A stretch of 64,000 bases of DNA from Deltaproteobacteria bacterium (GTDB taxonomy: Bacteria > Myxococcota > Myxococcia > Myxococcales > Anaeromyxobacteraceae), in contig JACRMN010000023.1 in the NCBI GenBank assembly GCA_016214955.1, positions 124,001 through 188,000 on the forward strand, in the 5' to 3' direction. A model generated the notes under the pieces. The model had not been told where the DNA came from. It did not search any database and saw nothing but the letters and a program-made list of their open reading frames with translations. This document shows, in pieces, positions 32,048-40,984 of this stretch. Every line of letters starts with the position of its first letter. Within the stretch, counting starts at the first letter, position 1. Both the position numbers and the translations under genes were made by a program.

Positions 32048-33274
32048 CTACACGGCGGGCGTGTGCGCCTCCCGCGCCGCGCGGGCCTCGCGCTCGGCGC
32101 GCAGGACCCGCGCCTGGATGAGCGGAAGCAGCAGGGGAAGCGCAAGGGCCAGCGCCATGGTGAAGAGCGCCACGCGCTCCACGCCCACCAGCCTGCCGCC
32201 CGGTCCCTCGGAGAGGAGGCGGGTGGAGAGCACCGCGCCGGCCGCCGAGGCCAGGTGCTGGGCCGCCGACTGCACCGAGAGGAAGCGGGCCCGTTCGTCG
32301 GGCAGCGGCACCCGGGTGGCGAGGGAGGAGAGCGAGACGTTGCGGGTGGAGTTGCCGAGCATGAAGCCCACGAAGACCAGCACCACCGGCAGCGCCGGCC
32401 TGGCCGGCAGGAAGGCGGCCGCGAGCACGGCCACGAAGAGCACCGTGGCCCCGGCCCCCACCCGCGGCGAGCCGAAGCGGTCCACCAGCCGGCCGGCGAT
32501 GCGCATGGAGAAGAAGGTGACGGCGCCGCCGGCCATGTAGAGCAGCCCCAGCCGCTCGCGCGGCCAGCCGGCGTTGAACTGGAGCCAGGCGGCCAGGTTG
32601 GGCACCAGCGCGAAGCTGGCCATCATCGCCGAGGCGGTGCAGGCCAGCGAGAGGAGCACCACCGGCCGCATCCGCGGCAGCACCGAGGGAGCCACTCCCC
32701 TGGCCAGGTGGGCCCGCAGCGGCGGGAGCAGCGCCCGGGCCCCGGCGGCCACCGCCAGGCCGAGCACCGCCACCGCGAAGAAGGGGGTCCGCCAGCCGCC
32801 CAGGTGGGCGAGCTCGAGCCCCAGCGGCACGCCCAGCACGGCGGCGATGGAGAAGGCGCCCATCACCGTGCCCAGCGCCCGGCCGCGCCGCTCCGGCGGG
32901 ACGAGGTCGGCGACGATGGAGAGGGACAGCGAGGTGGCCGGCCCGCCGAAGGCGCCGGCCAGCAGCCGGGCCGCCATCATGCTGGGCAGATCCCAGGCCA
33001 GGCCGCCGGCGGCTGTCCCCAGGAAGAGGCCGCCCAAGGCGAAGATCAGGGCCGAGCGGCGGTCGAAGCGGTCGAGGAACAGGGCGCCGGCCACGCCGGC
33101 CACGGCGGCGGCGGCGGTGTAGGAGCCGCCCACCAGCCCGAGCTGCGAAGTGGGGATGCCGAGGGCCCGCGCGAAGTCGGGCCCCAGCGGCATCACCATC
33201 ATGAAGTCGAGGACGTTGACGAGCTGGACCGAGGCCAGCAGCGTCAGGACCGTCCGCTCGGAGGCGGTGCGCAC
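32048..33274 (-). CDS. MFS transporter, drug-efflux type
   Basis: 408 residues, twelve predicted helices. Starts with the DHA-like LLASVQLVNVLDFMMVMPLG segment and has the loop motif LFLDRFDRRSALIFALGGL between helices 2 and 3. GTG start lies one base after the TAA of the DEAD-box helicase gene, so translation is probably coupled. Substrate cannot be predicted. Confidence 0.88.
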   Translation of the reverse strand: MRTASERTVLTLLASVQLVNVLDFMMVMPLGPDFARALGIPTSQLGLVGGSYTAAAAVAGVAGALFLDRFDRRSALIFALGGLFLGTAAGGLAWDLPSMMAARLLAGAFGGPATSLSLSIVADLVPPERRGRALGTVMGAFSIAAVLGVPLGLELAHLGGWRTPFFAVAVLGLAVAAGARALLPPLRAHLARGVAPSVLPRMRPVVLLSLACTASAMMASFALVPNLAAWLQFNAGWPRERLGLLYMAGGAVTFFSMRIAGRLVDRFGSPRVGAGATVLFVAVLAAAFLPARPALPVVLVFVGFMLGNSTRNVSLSSLATRVPLPDERARFLSVQSAAQHLASAAGAVLSTRLLSEGPGGRLVGVERVALFTMALALALPLLLPLIQARVLRAEREARAAREAHTPAV

Positions 33275-33275
33275 C

Positions 33276-35501
33276 TTAGCGGCGGCGGCGCTTGGCCTTC
33301 TCGGCGGTGAGGGCCCGGCCCTTCCACTCCTTGCCGTGGAGGCCGGCCACCAGCGCCTCGAGCGCCTCCGGCTCCACCAGCAGGTAGCTGTGGCTCCGGT
33401 AGAGCTCCACGCCCGCCAGCGCCGCTCCCGGCACCAGCGCGGCGACCGCCTCGCGCACCTGCGCCTCGTCGGCGCCGTCGCGCTCGCCCAGGTTGAGGTA
33501 CACCTTGGTGCTGCGCGGCCCGGCGCTGCCGCCCTCCTCGGCCCCCTCCAGCGTGGCCGGGACCTCGATCACCCGGGGAGCGCCGCGCTCGCCACCGCGC
33601 TCCGCCCGCTCCGGCCTCTCCGGCCGCTCGGCCCGCTCGGCCCGCTCGGCGACCCGCTCCGGCCTCTCCGTCCGCTCCGCAACCCGCTCCACGGGCGCCA
33701 CGACCTGCACCGCGGGCTCCGCGACCTTCACCGCGGACTCCTCCGGCCGGATCTCGGCAACCGGTGCGGCCGCAGCGCTCTCGGCGGCGGCCGGCGCCGC
33801 GGCGGCGCCAGCCTGCATCTGCTCGAAGAGCTCGCGGTCGCTCCGCCGGGGACGCCGCTCGCCGCGCTCGCCCCTGTCCTCGCGCTCGCCGCGACCCTCG
33901 CGCCCGCCGCGCTCCTCGCGCGGAGGCCGCTCGCTGCGGGCGGCCCGCTCCTCGCCGTTGGCCCGCTCCGGGCGCTCGCCGCGCTCGCCGCGCCCGTCGC
34001 GCCTCTCGCCCCGGTCCTCCCGCTTGCGGTCCCTGTCGCGCCCGCGCTCGCGGCCCCGGCGCACGCCGCCGCCCCGCTCCTCGGCCAGGTGCTCCTTGCG
34101 CTCGTGCTCCTCGCGCTTGTGCTCGGCCTTGGTGAGGTCCTGCACCTTCTCGATCCGGTGGTGCGTGAAGAAGTACTTGAGGGCGAAGGACATCAGGTAG
34201 TCGCCGTCGGGCCGGGTCTTCAGCTCCTGCGCCAGGGGCAGGAAGGCCTCGAAGATGGAGGCGCTGGTGGCCTCCTTGAGCTCGGCGATGTGGCGGTCGG
34301 CCCAGAGCCGGCGCGCCTCCTCGGGCGAGGGCAGCGTCCGCTCCTCGAACTGGATGGCGTACTTCCCCTTGAGGGCCTTGAGGGTCATCATCTCCGACCC
34401 GCCCACCAGGGAGATGGCGACGCCCTTCTTGCCGATGCGGCCGGTGCGCCCCACCCGGTGCAGGTAGACGGCCGGATCCTCGGGCAGCGAGTAGTTGATG
34501 ACGTGGGAGAGGTCGCTGATGTCGATGCCGCGGGCGGCGATGTCGGTGGCCACCATGAAGCGCACCTCGCCGCGCTTCACCTTGGCCATGACCCGCTCGC
34601 GCTCCTTCTGCGGCAGGTCGCCGTTGAGCAGCTCGGCGTCGTAGCCGTTGCGGTTGAGCACCGCGGTGACCAGCTGGCTGTCGGCGCGGGTGTTGGCGAA
34701 GACGATGGCCGAGGTGGGGTTCTCGATCTCCACCATGTAGAGCAGGTTGCGCGGCTTGGGGTAGGCGTCGACGGTGGCGTAGGTGACGTTCTGGATGTTG
34801 TCGACGCGGTACTCGTCGCCCGAGAGCAGGATGGTCTCCGGCTCGGTGAGGTACTCGCGGATGATCTGCTCGATGTCGGCCGGCACCGTGGCCGAGAAGA
34901 GCAGCTGCTGGCAGTCGTCGGGCAGGCCGTCGAGGATGCGGGTCACCTCCTCGAAGAAGCCCATGTTGAGCATCTCGTCGGCCTCGTCGAGGCACGACAT
35001 CATCATCCCGTCGAGCTTGAGGCTGCCGCGGCGGATGTGGTCCCAGATGCGGCCGGGCGTGCCGACCACGATCTCGGCGCCGGCCTTGAGCTTGTCGAGC
35101 TGCTCGTTCATCGAGGCGCCACCGTAGATGGTCACCACCGACAGATCCTTGCGCTTGCCCAGCGCCGCGATCTCCTCGGCCACCTGGATGGCGAGCTCGC
35201 GGGTCGGGCACATCACCAGCGCCGAGGGACGCCGGCGGCCGGCCGGGATGCGCTCCAGGATGGGGATGCCGAAGGCGGCGGTCTTGCCGGTGCCGGTCTT
35301 GGAGCGGACGATGAGGTCGCGTCCCTCCATCGCCGGGCGGAAGGCCGAGGCCTGCACGGGGGTGGGCTTCTGGTACCCCTTCTCGGCGATGCCGAGCCGG
35401 ACGGGCTCGGAGAGATCGAAGCTGTCGAAGGTGACCTCGGACACGTAGTCCGAGACCGGCGGGGCGGCCTCGAGGCCGCTCCCGGGCTGCTGCGTTTCCA
35501 T
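33276..35501 (-). CDS. DEAD-box RNA helicase with long charged linker and DbpA-type RNA-binding domain
   Basis: 741 residues from ATG 35501 (GGGAG six bases upstream). Helicase core: Q-motif PTPVQASAF, Walker A SKTGTGKT, PTRELAIQ, DEADEM, SAT, and HRVGRTGRIGKKG. Residues of about 430-650 are a very charged Arg/Glu/Gly linker with RG and ER repeats. The last 75 residues (VYLNLGERDGADEAQVREAV, then LYRSHSYLLVEPEA) are a DbpA/CsdA-like RNA-binding domain. Likely role: ribosome assembly or cold/stress RNA remodelling. Divergent from rpoH across 218 bases. Confidence 0.92.
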   Translation of the reverse strand: METQQPGSGLEAAPPVSDYVSEVTFDSFDLSEPVRLGIAEKGYQKPTPVQASAFRPAMEGRDLIVRSKTGTGKTAAFGIPILERIPAGRRRPSALVMCPTRELAIQVAEEIAALGKRKDLSVVTIYGGASMNEQLDKLKAGAEIVVGTPGRIWDHIRRGSLKLDGMMMSCLDEADEMLNMGFFEEVTRILDGLPDDCQQLLFSATVPADIEQIIREYLTEPETILLSGDEYRVDNIQNVTYATVDAYPKPRNLLYMVEIENPTSAIVFANTRADSQLVTAVLNRNGYDAELLNGDLPQKERERVMAKVKRGEVRFMVATDIAARGIDISDLSHVINYSLPEDPAVYLHRVGRTGRIGKKGVAISLVGGSEMMTLKALKGKYAIQFEERTLPSPEEARRLWADRHIAELKEATSASIFEAFLPLAQELKTRPDGDYLMSFALKYFFTHHRIEKVQDLTKAEHKREEHERKEHLAEERGGGVRRGRERGRDRDRKREDRGERRDGRGERGERPERANGEERAARSERPPREERGGREGRGEREDRGERGERRPRRSDRELFEQMQAGAAAAPAAAESAAAAPVAEIRPEESAVKVAEPAVQVVAPVERVAERTERPERVAERAERAERPERPERAERGGERGAPRVIEVPATLEGAEEGGSAGPRSTKVYLNLGERDGADEAQVREAVAALVPGAALAGVELYRSHSYLLVEPEALEALVAGLHGKEWKGRALTAEKAKRRRR

Positions 35502-35634
35502 GCGCGCTCCCGATGTGAAAGGGCGCATGGCGAGTGCTCGATGGATGGCGTGGAGCCCCTTCGAAGCCGTCTCGAACCGACTGCCGTGCGAGGGAGCCCT
35601 GCGTCGTCCCGCGAGCCCGCCATGCGCCGCACAC

Positions 35635-35650
35635 GCCTTGCATGCAAGGC
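35635..35650. repeat. 16-bp perfect palindrome over the rpoH promoter
   Basis: GCCTTGCATGCAAGGC is an exact 16-base palindrome. It covers the -35 box of the proposed rpoH promoter and lies 134 bases upstream of the divergent helicase start, so it looks like an operator for a dimeric regulator. Confidence 0.6.
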
Positions 35651-35665
35651 GGAAGGGTATATATC
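35638..35665 (+). promoter_or_regulatory. Putative promoter of rpoH
   Basis: TTGCAT (35638-35643), 16-base spacer, TATATC (35660-35665), in an otherwise very GC-rich setting. Transcription would start near 35672, about 50 bases before GTG 35720. Confidence 0.5.
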
Positions 35666-35719
35666 ACGGAACGGCCGCTGCGCCCGGAAAAGGCGCCCCA
35701 TCCCGATGAGCGACTCCCG

Positions 35720-36670
35720 GTGAGCGAGGAAGAGATCGAGAGACGCCCCCGAGACGCGGACGCCGCGCCGGCCCAGCCCGGCGACGGCGGCCTGGTCCGC
35801 TACGATCCCCTCCGGGCCTACATGGCCGAGGTGGCCCGCCATCCCCTGCTCACCCGCGAGGAGGAGCACGACCTGGCGGTGCGCTACGCCACCACCGGCG
35901 ACGTCGACGCCGCCTACAAGCTGGTGGCCTCCAACCTGCGACTGGTGGTGAAGATCGCCCACGAGTACCACCGCTCCGCCTTCCACCTCCTCGACCTGAT
36001 CCAGGAGGGGAACATGGGGCTCATGCAGGCGGTGAAGAAGTACGACCCGATGAAGGGGGTGAAGCTCTCCTCCTACGCCGCCTGGTGGATCCGCGCCTAC
36101 ATCATCCGCTTCATCATGGACAACTGGCGCCTGGTGAAGCTCGGCACCACCCAGGCGCAGCGGAAGCTCTTCTTCAACCTGGCCAAGGAGCGGGAGAAGC
36201 TCCTGGCCCACGGCATCGAGCCCACGCCGCGCCTGCTGGCCAAGAACCTCGACGTGGAGGAGCACGAGGTGGAGGAGATGTCGGCGCGCATGGCGGCCGA
36301 CGACCTCTCCCTCGACGCCCCGGCCGGCGCCCGCGGCGACGAGGACTCCCGCCAGTCGCGCGGCGAGCGCTTCGCCTCCAGCGCCCCGGCCACCGACGAG
36401 ACCCTGGGCGACGAGCAGCTCCGCAGCCTGTTCCGCGAGAAGCTGCTGGCCTTCGCCGCCGGCATCACCGACGAGAAGGAGCGGTTCATCTTCGAGCAGC
36501 GGCTCCACCCCCCCGAGGGGAAGGAGCCGCTGACGCTGCAGGAGGTGGGCGACCGCTTCAAGCTCACCCGCGAGCGGGCTCGCCAGATCGAGGCCAGGCT
36601 CACCGGCCGCCTGCGCGAGTACCTGAAGGCCGAGATCCCGGACTTCGAGCTGCTGGCACCGCCGGAGTAG
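35720..36670 (+). CDS. rpoH: RNA polymerase sigma factor, RpoH (sigma32) type
   Basis: 316 residues from GTG 35720; in-frame ATG 35642 lies upstream of the proposed transcript start. Region 1.2/2: DPLRAYMAEVARHPLLTREE; region 2: DLIQEGNMGLMQAVKKYDP and LSSYAAWWIRAYI; the RpoH-box-like segment TTQAQRKLFFNLAKEREKL; region 4: TLQEVGDRFKLTRERARQIE. This is a group 3 heat-shock-type sigma factor. A five-codon frame ATG-AGC-GAC-TCC-CGG-TGA (35706-35723) ends overlapping the GTG, so translation may be coupled to it. Confidence 0.9.
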   Translation: MSEEEIERRPRDADAAPAQPGDGGLVRYDPLRAYMAEVARHPLLTREEEHDLAVRYATTGDVDAAYKLVASNLRLVVKIAHEYHRSAFHLLDLIQEGNMGLMQAVKKYDPMKGVKLSSYAAWWIRAYIIRFIMDNWRLVKLGTTQAQRKLFFNLAKEREKLLAHGIEPTPRLLAKNLDVEEHEVEEMSARMAADDLSLDAPAGARGDEDSRQSRGERFASSAPATDETLGDEQLRSLFREKLLAFAAGITDEKERFIFEQRLHPPEGKEPLTLQEVGDRFKLTRERARQIEARLTGRLREYLKAEIPDFELLAPPE

Positions 36671-36714
36671 GCGCCGGCGGCCCGCCGCGGGGACCGCTTC
36701 GCTCGACGCGGCTC

Positions 36715-37404
36715 CTAGGCGTGCTGCGGTTCGGCGGCGCCGGCGTCGTCGCTCCGGCCGTTCCCGCCCCGCTTCTTCCGCGGGGCGGCGCCCCAGGCGC
36801 TGCCCACCTGGGCGGCGGCGCCGGCCACCGCCAGCACCAGCAGCACCGCGGCCAGCGCCACCGGTCGCCCGGTCACCTCGGCGAGCGGCGGCCAGGCCCG
36901 ATCGAGCCCCACCAGCCCGGCCCCCACCAGCGCCGCGCCCGCCAGGCCAGCGAAGGCAGCCGCCAGCGGCCGCACCACCAGGATGGCCAGCCCGCCCAGC
37001 AGCGCCGCGCCCAGCGCCGCCCCGGCCGCCGGGTGGCCGACGAGGTCGAAGCGGGCGCCGAGGAAGGCGCCGGGGATGGCGCCCAGGGCGAAGGGGAAGA
37101 GCAGCGGGGCCAGGAGCGCGCCGCCGGCCAGGAGCGCGCCGCCGATGGCGGCACAGGCCAGGAGCGGGAGCCCGAGGTGCCCGGCAGCGGCCACGCCGGC
37201 CAGCGCCCCCGCCGCCCCGGCGCCGGCCGCCGACACCGGCAGCTTGCGGCGGGCTCCGGCCAGGAGCACCACCAGGCCGGCGGCGACGGTCAGGCCCGCC
37301 ACCCAGGCCGGCAGCGCCCGCAGCGCGCCGGCCCGGCCGTAGCCGAGGCCGAGGAGGTCGAGGAGGAAGGGGCCGGGGGCGGAGAGGAAGCTGGAGGCGT
37401 TCAT
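36715..37404 (-). CDS. Polytopic Ala/Leu/Gly-rich membrane protein, unknown
   Basis: 229 residues with about seven hydrophobic helices and a short basic cytoplasmic tail (RKKRGGNGRSDD). No charged or catalytic residues are conserved within the helices, so neither enzyme nor transporter can be named. The start overlaps the stop of the next upstream small gene by four bases, so both probably form one transcript. Confidence 0.6.
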   Translation of the reverse strand: MNASSFLSAPGPFLLDLLGLGYGRAGALRALPAWVAGLTVAAGLVVLLAGARRKLPVSAAGAGAAGALAGVAAAGHLGLPLLACAAIGGALLAGGALLAPLLFPFALGAIPGAFLGARFDLVGHPAAGAALGAALLGGLAILVVRPLAAAFAGLAGAALVGAGLVGLDRAWPPLAEVTGRPVALAAVLLVLAVAGAAAQVGSAWGAAPRKKRGGNGRSDDAGAAEPQHA

Positions 37405-37631
37405 GGGTGTCGCAGTCCCAGGAAGGCGATGGCGAGGAAGAGGAGGACGCCCAGGATCGCGGCGGCCCTGGCCCCCTTCTCGGGGCCGAAGCGCGGGGCG
37501 GCGGCGCGGGCCGCCTCCTGCCCGCCGGGCTCCGCCGCCAGCCGGGCGGCCTCGCCCCGGGCGGCGCGGTAGTCGCCTGCCGCGAGGAGCGCGTCGAGCG
37601 CGGAGCTGGAATCGGCCTTCTTCTTCGCCAT
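37401..37631 (-). CDS. Small tail-anchored membrane protein, unknown
   Basis: 76 residues. A hydrophilic N-terminus (MAKKKADSSSALDALLAAGD, resembling one TPR-like helix pair) is followed by one C-terminal helix AAAILGVLLFLAIAFLGL. Overlaps the downstream membrane-protein gene by four bases. Function unknown. Confidence 0.55.
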   Translation of the reverse strand: MAKKKADSSSALDALLAAGDYRAARGEAARLAAEPGGQEAARAAAPRFGPEKGARAAAILGVLLFLAIAFLGLRHP

Positions 37632-37707
37632 GCTGGCGCGGAATCTAGCACGCGCCCCGGCCCCGTCGAGTTCGGGCCCGGCGCGGGCCTGTAGTAATGT
37701 CGCCGGA

Positions 37708-38493
37708 ATGGCGCGGCCCATCCCCGCGTTTTCCCGTCCTCGCATGCGCCGCCGCGACTTCCTCGAGCTCACCAGCGCCGCCCTCGCCGCGCTGGCCCTG
37801 CCCCGCACCGCCGCCGCGCTCCCCGAGACCTCGCTCCTCACCGTCGGCCAGCTCCAGCACGGCGGCCGCTGGAACCCGCGCCCCACCGCGCTGCGCCGGC
37901 TGCTCTGGGAGCTCTCCCAGCGCACCAGCATCGAGACCGCGCCCGACGCGGTGGCCGTTCGCGCCGGCCGCCCCGGGCTGCACCGCTTCCCCTTCCTCTA
38001 CCTGGCCGGCGACGGCCCCCTCCCCGCCTTCGGCGAGGCGGAGCGCTCGGCCCTGCGGCGCCACCTCCAGTACGGCGGCTTCCTGCTGGTGGACTCGGCC
38101 GACGCCTCCGACGGGAGCGGCTTCGACCAGAGCGTCCGGCGCGAGCTCTCCGTGCTGCTGCCGGGGTCGCCGCTCCTGCGCATCGCCCGCGAGCACGTGC
38201 TCTACAAGAGCTTCTACCTGGTGGACCACCAGGGCGGGCGCACGCTCACCAAGCCCTGGCTGGAGGGGCAGGTGCTGGGCGGCCGCCTGGCGGTGGTCTA
38301 CTCGCAGAACGACCTGGGCGGCGCCTGGGCCCGCGGGCCGCTCGGCGACTGGGAGTACGAGTGCTCCCCCGGCGGCGAGGCGCAGCGCGAGACCGCCATG
38401 CGCATCGGCGTCAACGCCGCCATGTACGCCCTCTGCACCGACTACAAGGACGACTCCGTCCACCTGCCCTTCATCATGAAGAGGAGGGCGTAG
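37708..38493 (+). CDS. DUF4159-family exported protein (Tat signal)
   Basis: 261 residues from ATG 37708; a -10-like TAGTAA (37692-37697) would start the message right there. ATG 37744 is the alternative and begins at the Tat motif RRRDFLELTSAALAALALP. The mature part matches DUF4159: LLTVGQLQHGGRWNPRP, a glutamine-amidotransferase-like flavodoxin fold with LRRHLQYGGFLLVDSADAS and VYSQNDLGGAW. DUF4159 genes are usually next to MoxR/VWA/membrane amidotransferase-like genes, as here. Role in the envelope is undefined. Confidence 0.82.
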   Translation: MARPIPAFSRPRMRRRDFLELTSAALAALALPRTAAALPETSLLTVGQLQHGGRWNPRPTALRRLLWELSQRTSIETAPDAVAVRAGRPGLHRFPFLYLAGDGPLPAFGEAERSALRRHLQYGGFLLVDSADASDGSGFDQSVRRELSVLLPGSPLLRIAREHVLYKSFYLVDHQGGRTLTKPWLEGQVLGGRLAVVYSQNDLGGAWARGPLGDWEYECSPGGEAQRETAMRIGVNAAMYALCTDYKDDSVHLPFIMKRRA

Positions 38494-38531
38494 GTGCATC
38501 CCCCTGGCTCGCCGCCCGCCCGGGCCGCTCC

Positions 38532-38609
38532 GGTCGAGGTCGTAGTCGAGGTCGTGGTCGGGGTCGGGGTCGAGGTTGGATTCGGGGCCGGGGTCGCAGC
38601 CGGGGTCGC
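38532..38609. repeat. Hexanucleotide tract (GGTCGN, 13 units)
   Basis: Thirteen consecutive six-base units based on GGTCGA/GGTCGG (for example GGTCGA GGTCGT AGTCGA, later GGTCGG GGTCGG) fill almost the whole gap between the DUF4159 gene and the next gene. Divergence increases toward the right end. The same family occurs inverted at 9078-9119. Confidence 0.8.
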
Positions 38610-38612
38610 CCC

Positions 38613-40901
38613 GTGACCGAGGCCTACAACGCCTGGAAGCTCGCCTCCCTCTCCCCCTGGCCCCTCTGGGCCCTCCTCCTCCTCGGCGCTGCCCTCCTCG
38701 CCTCCGTCCTGCTGGCCCTCCGCGGCCTGCGCGAGGAGCCGCGCCTGGGGCGGCGCGCGGCGCTGGTCTCGCTGCGGGCGCTGGCGGCGCTGGCCGCCCT
38801 CTTCCTGGTCCTGGAGCCGGCGGTCCAGCTCCTCCAGACCGCCCGGGTGAAGAACCGCCTGGCGGTGCTGGTCGACGCCTCCCGCTCCATGCGCTTCCCG
38901 CTCGAACCGGGCGGCCCCACCCGCGCGGAGGCGGCGGCCGCCTTCCTCCGCGACCACCGCGCCGACCTGGAGCGGCTCGGCGACCGGGCCGCGCTGGAGT
39001 GGCACACCTTCGACCGCGACCTCTCCCCCTCCGACCCGGGCGCGCTCGGCAGGGGAGCGGAGCCGCGCGGCGGGCGCACCGACCTCCTCTCCGCGCTGCA
39101 GGGGCTCTCCGGCACCGGCTCCGGCCGGAGGCTGGCCGGCGTTGTGGTGATCTCCGACGGCACCGACAACGGCGCCCTGGCAGAGGGGATCACGCCGGCG
39201 GCGCGGCAGCGGCTCCGGGAGCTCCGGGCCCCGGTCACCACCGTGGCCGCCGGCCGGGACGCCCCGCGGGACCTGGCCATCGAGCGGGTGGCGGTGGACG
39301 ACTTCGCGTTCGTGCGCAACACGCTCACCGTGGAGGCCACGCTCCATGCCCGCGGCTTCGAGGGCGAGCCGGTGCAGGTGACGCTGCGGCGCGAGGGCCA
39401 GGTGGTGGCCTCGGCCACGGTGCGGCTGGAGCGGGGCAAGGAGCGCTACACCGTCCCCCTCTCCTTCGCCCCCGACACCACCGGCACCTTCGTCTTCACG
39501 GTGCAGGCCCCGGTCTTCCCCGGCGAGGCGGTGGTGGAGAACAACGCCCGCTCCTTCGTGCTGCGCGTCATCCGCGACCGGGTGCGGGTGCTGCTGGTGG
39601 CGGGCCGGCCGACATGGGACGAGCGCTTCCTCCGCGGCCTGCTCAAGCAGGACCCCAACGTCGACCTCATCAGCTTCTACATCCTCCGCACCGCCTCCGA
39701 CCGCTCCGGCCCGCAGGAGGAGCTCTCGCTCATCCCCTTCCCGGTGAACGAGATCTTCGGGGAGCAGCTCCGCACCTTCGACGCCGTGCTCTTCGTCAAC
39801 TTCGCCTACGAGCCCTACCGGTCCTTCGGCATCGAGGGCTACCTGCCGCGCATCCGCGACTACGTGCGCTCCGGCGGCGGCTTCGCCATGCTGGGCGGCG
39901 AGCAGAGCTTCGGCGACGCGCGCTACGGCCAGACGCCGCTCGCCGAGGTGCTCCCGGTGGATTCCACAGACGGCCTGGGCCTGGCCGAGGAGGAGGTGCG
40001 GGTCCGGCTCACGCCCGAGGGGCGCCGCCACCCCGTCACCGGCCTCTCCGGCGACGGCCCGGGCGACGCCGCCTGGGCCGCCCTGCCGCCGCTGCCGCTC
40101 CTCAACCGCACCCGGCCGCTGCCGCCGGAGTCGGGCGCGCGGGTGCTGCTCGAGGCCCCGTCGGTGCTGGTGCTGGGACGCCCGGCGCCGGTGGTGGCGG
40201 TGCGCGAGGTGGGGGCCGGCCGGACGCTGGCGGTGACCACCGACTCCTCCTGGTTCTGGGGCTTCCTGGCCGCCGAGGAGGGCGGGAGCCCCCGCGCCTA
40301 CCAGCGCTTCTGGAATGCCGCCCTGCGCTGGCTGGTGCGCGACCCGTCGCTGACGCCGCTGCAGGTCGCGCCCGACAGGCCGGCGGTGGAGCCGGGCGAG
40401 CCGGTGGGCCTCTCGGTGCAGGTGCGGGGGCCGGACTGGGGACCGGCGCCGGGCGCGCAGGTGACAGGCGAGCTGGTGGGCGAGGACGGCAAGGTGGCGG
40501 CGCGGGGCCAGGCCGCCGCCGGGCCCGACGGCGTCGCCCGCCTCGAGCTCACGCCCCCGGCCCCAGGCGCCTACCGAATCGTGGCCACCGGCCCGCCGGC
40601 CGCGCCCGGCGCGCCGCCCGAGCGGGCCTCGAGCGCCGTGGCGGTGCGGGCCAGCGGCCCCGAGGACGCCGACGCCGCGCCGCGGCCGGAGCTGCTGCGG
40701 GCCATCGCCGAGGCCACCGGCGGCGCCTTCGTCTCGCTCCCCTCCCGCTCGCTGCCGGAGATCCCGCTGGCCGAGCCGGACGTGGTGGAGGTGGGGCGCC
40801 GCAAGGACGTGCCGATCTGGGACCGGCTCCACTTCCTGCTGCTGCTGGCCGCCGCGCTGGGCGCCGAGTGGATCCTGCGCCGGCGCTGGGGGTACTGGTA
40901 G
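38613..40901 (+). CDS. Membrane protein with VWA-like and glutamine-amidotransferase-like domains
   Basis: 762 residues from GTG 38613, just after the hexamer tract. Two N-terminal helices (LLLLGAALLASVLLALRGL and LRALAALAALFLVLEPAVQL), a VWA-like domain with DASRSMRFPL and VVISDGTDNG, a beta-rich part, and an amidotransferase-like domain (VRVLLVAGRPTWDERFLRGL, then DYVRSGGGFAMLGGEQSF). It ends with another helix near the C-terminus. Commonly found with DUF4159, MoxR and DUF58 genes; these operons are thought to act in envelope stress or assembly. Only the DUF4159 partner is here. Confidence 0.85.
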   Translation: MTEAYNAWKLASLSPWPLWALLLLGAALLASVLLALRGLREEPRLGRRAALVSLRALAALAALFLVLEPAVQLLQTARVKNRLAVLVDASRSMRFPLEPGGPTRAEAAAAFLRDHRADLERLGDRAALEWHTFDRDLSPSDPGALGRGAEPRGGRTDLLSALQGLSGTGSGRRLAGVVVISDGTDNGALAEGITPAARQRLRELRAPVTTVAAGRDAPRDLAIERVAVDDFAFVRNTLTVEATLHARGFEGEPVQVTLRREGQVVASATVRLERGKERYTVPLSFAPDTTGTFVFTVQAPVFPGEAVVENNARSFVLRVIRDRVRVLLVAGRPTWDERFLRGLLKQDPNVDLISFYILRTASDRSGPQEELSLIPFPVNEIFGEQLRTFDAVLFVNFAYEPYRSFGIEGYLPRIRDYVRSGGGFAMLGGEQSFGDARYGQTPLAEVLPVDSTDGLGLAEEEVRVRLTPEGRRHPVTGLSGDGPGDAAWAALPPLPLLNRTRPLPPESGARVLLEAPSVLVLGRPAPVVAVREVGAGRTLAVTTDSSWFWGFLAAEEGGSPRAYQRFWNAALRWLVRDPSLTPLQVAPDRPAVEPGEPVGLSVQVRGPDWGPAPGAQVTGELVGEDGKVAARGQAAAGPDGVARLELTPPAPGAYRIVATGPPAAPGAPPERASSAVAVRASGPEDADAAPRPELLRAIAEATGGAFVSLPSRSLPEIPLAEPDVVEVGRRKDVPIWDRLHFLLLLAAALGAEWILRRRWGYW

Positions 40902-40984
40902 CCGCCGCCCTCGCGCGGTATGACGGACCACCCTGCCATCCGCTCCCCGCGGCGGGCCGGACAACCCGTCGCGCGGAGGCGAGC

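Noticed and set aside
33590-34090. Repeat array (CRISPR-like) on the minus strand
   Set aside because: The periodic CGCTC pattern is coding repetition for the Arg/Glu-rich linker of the helicase; no spacers of constant size and no cas genes.
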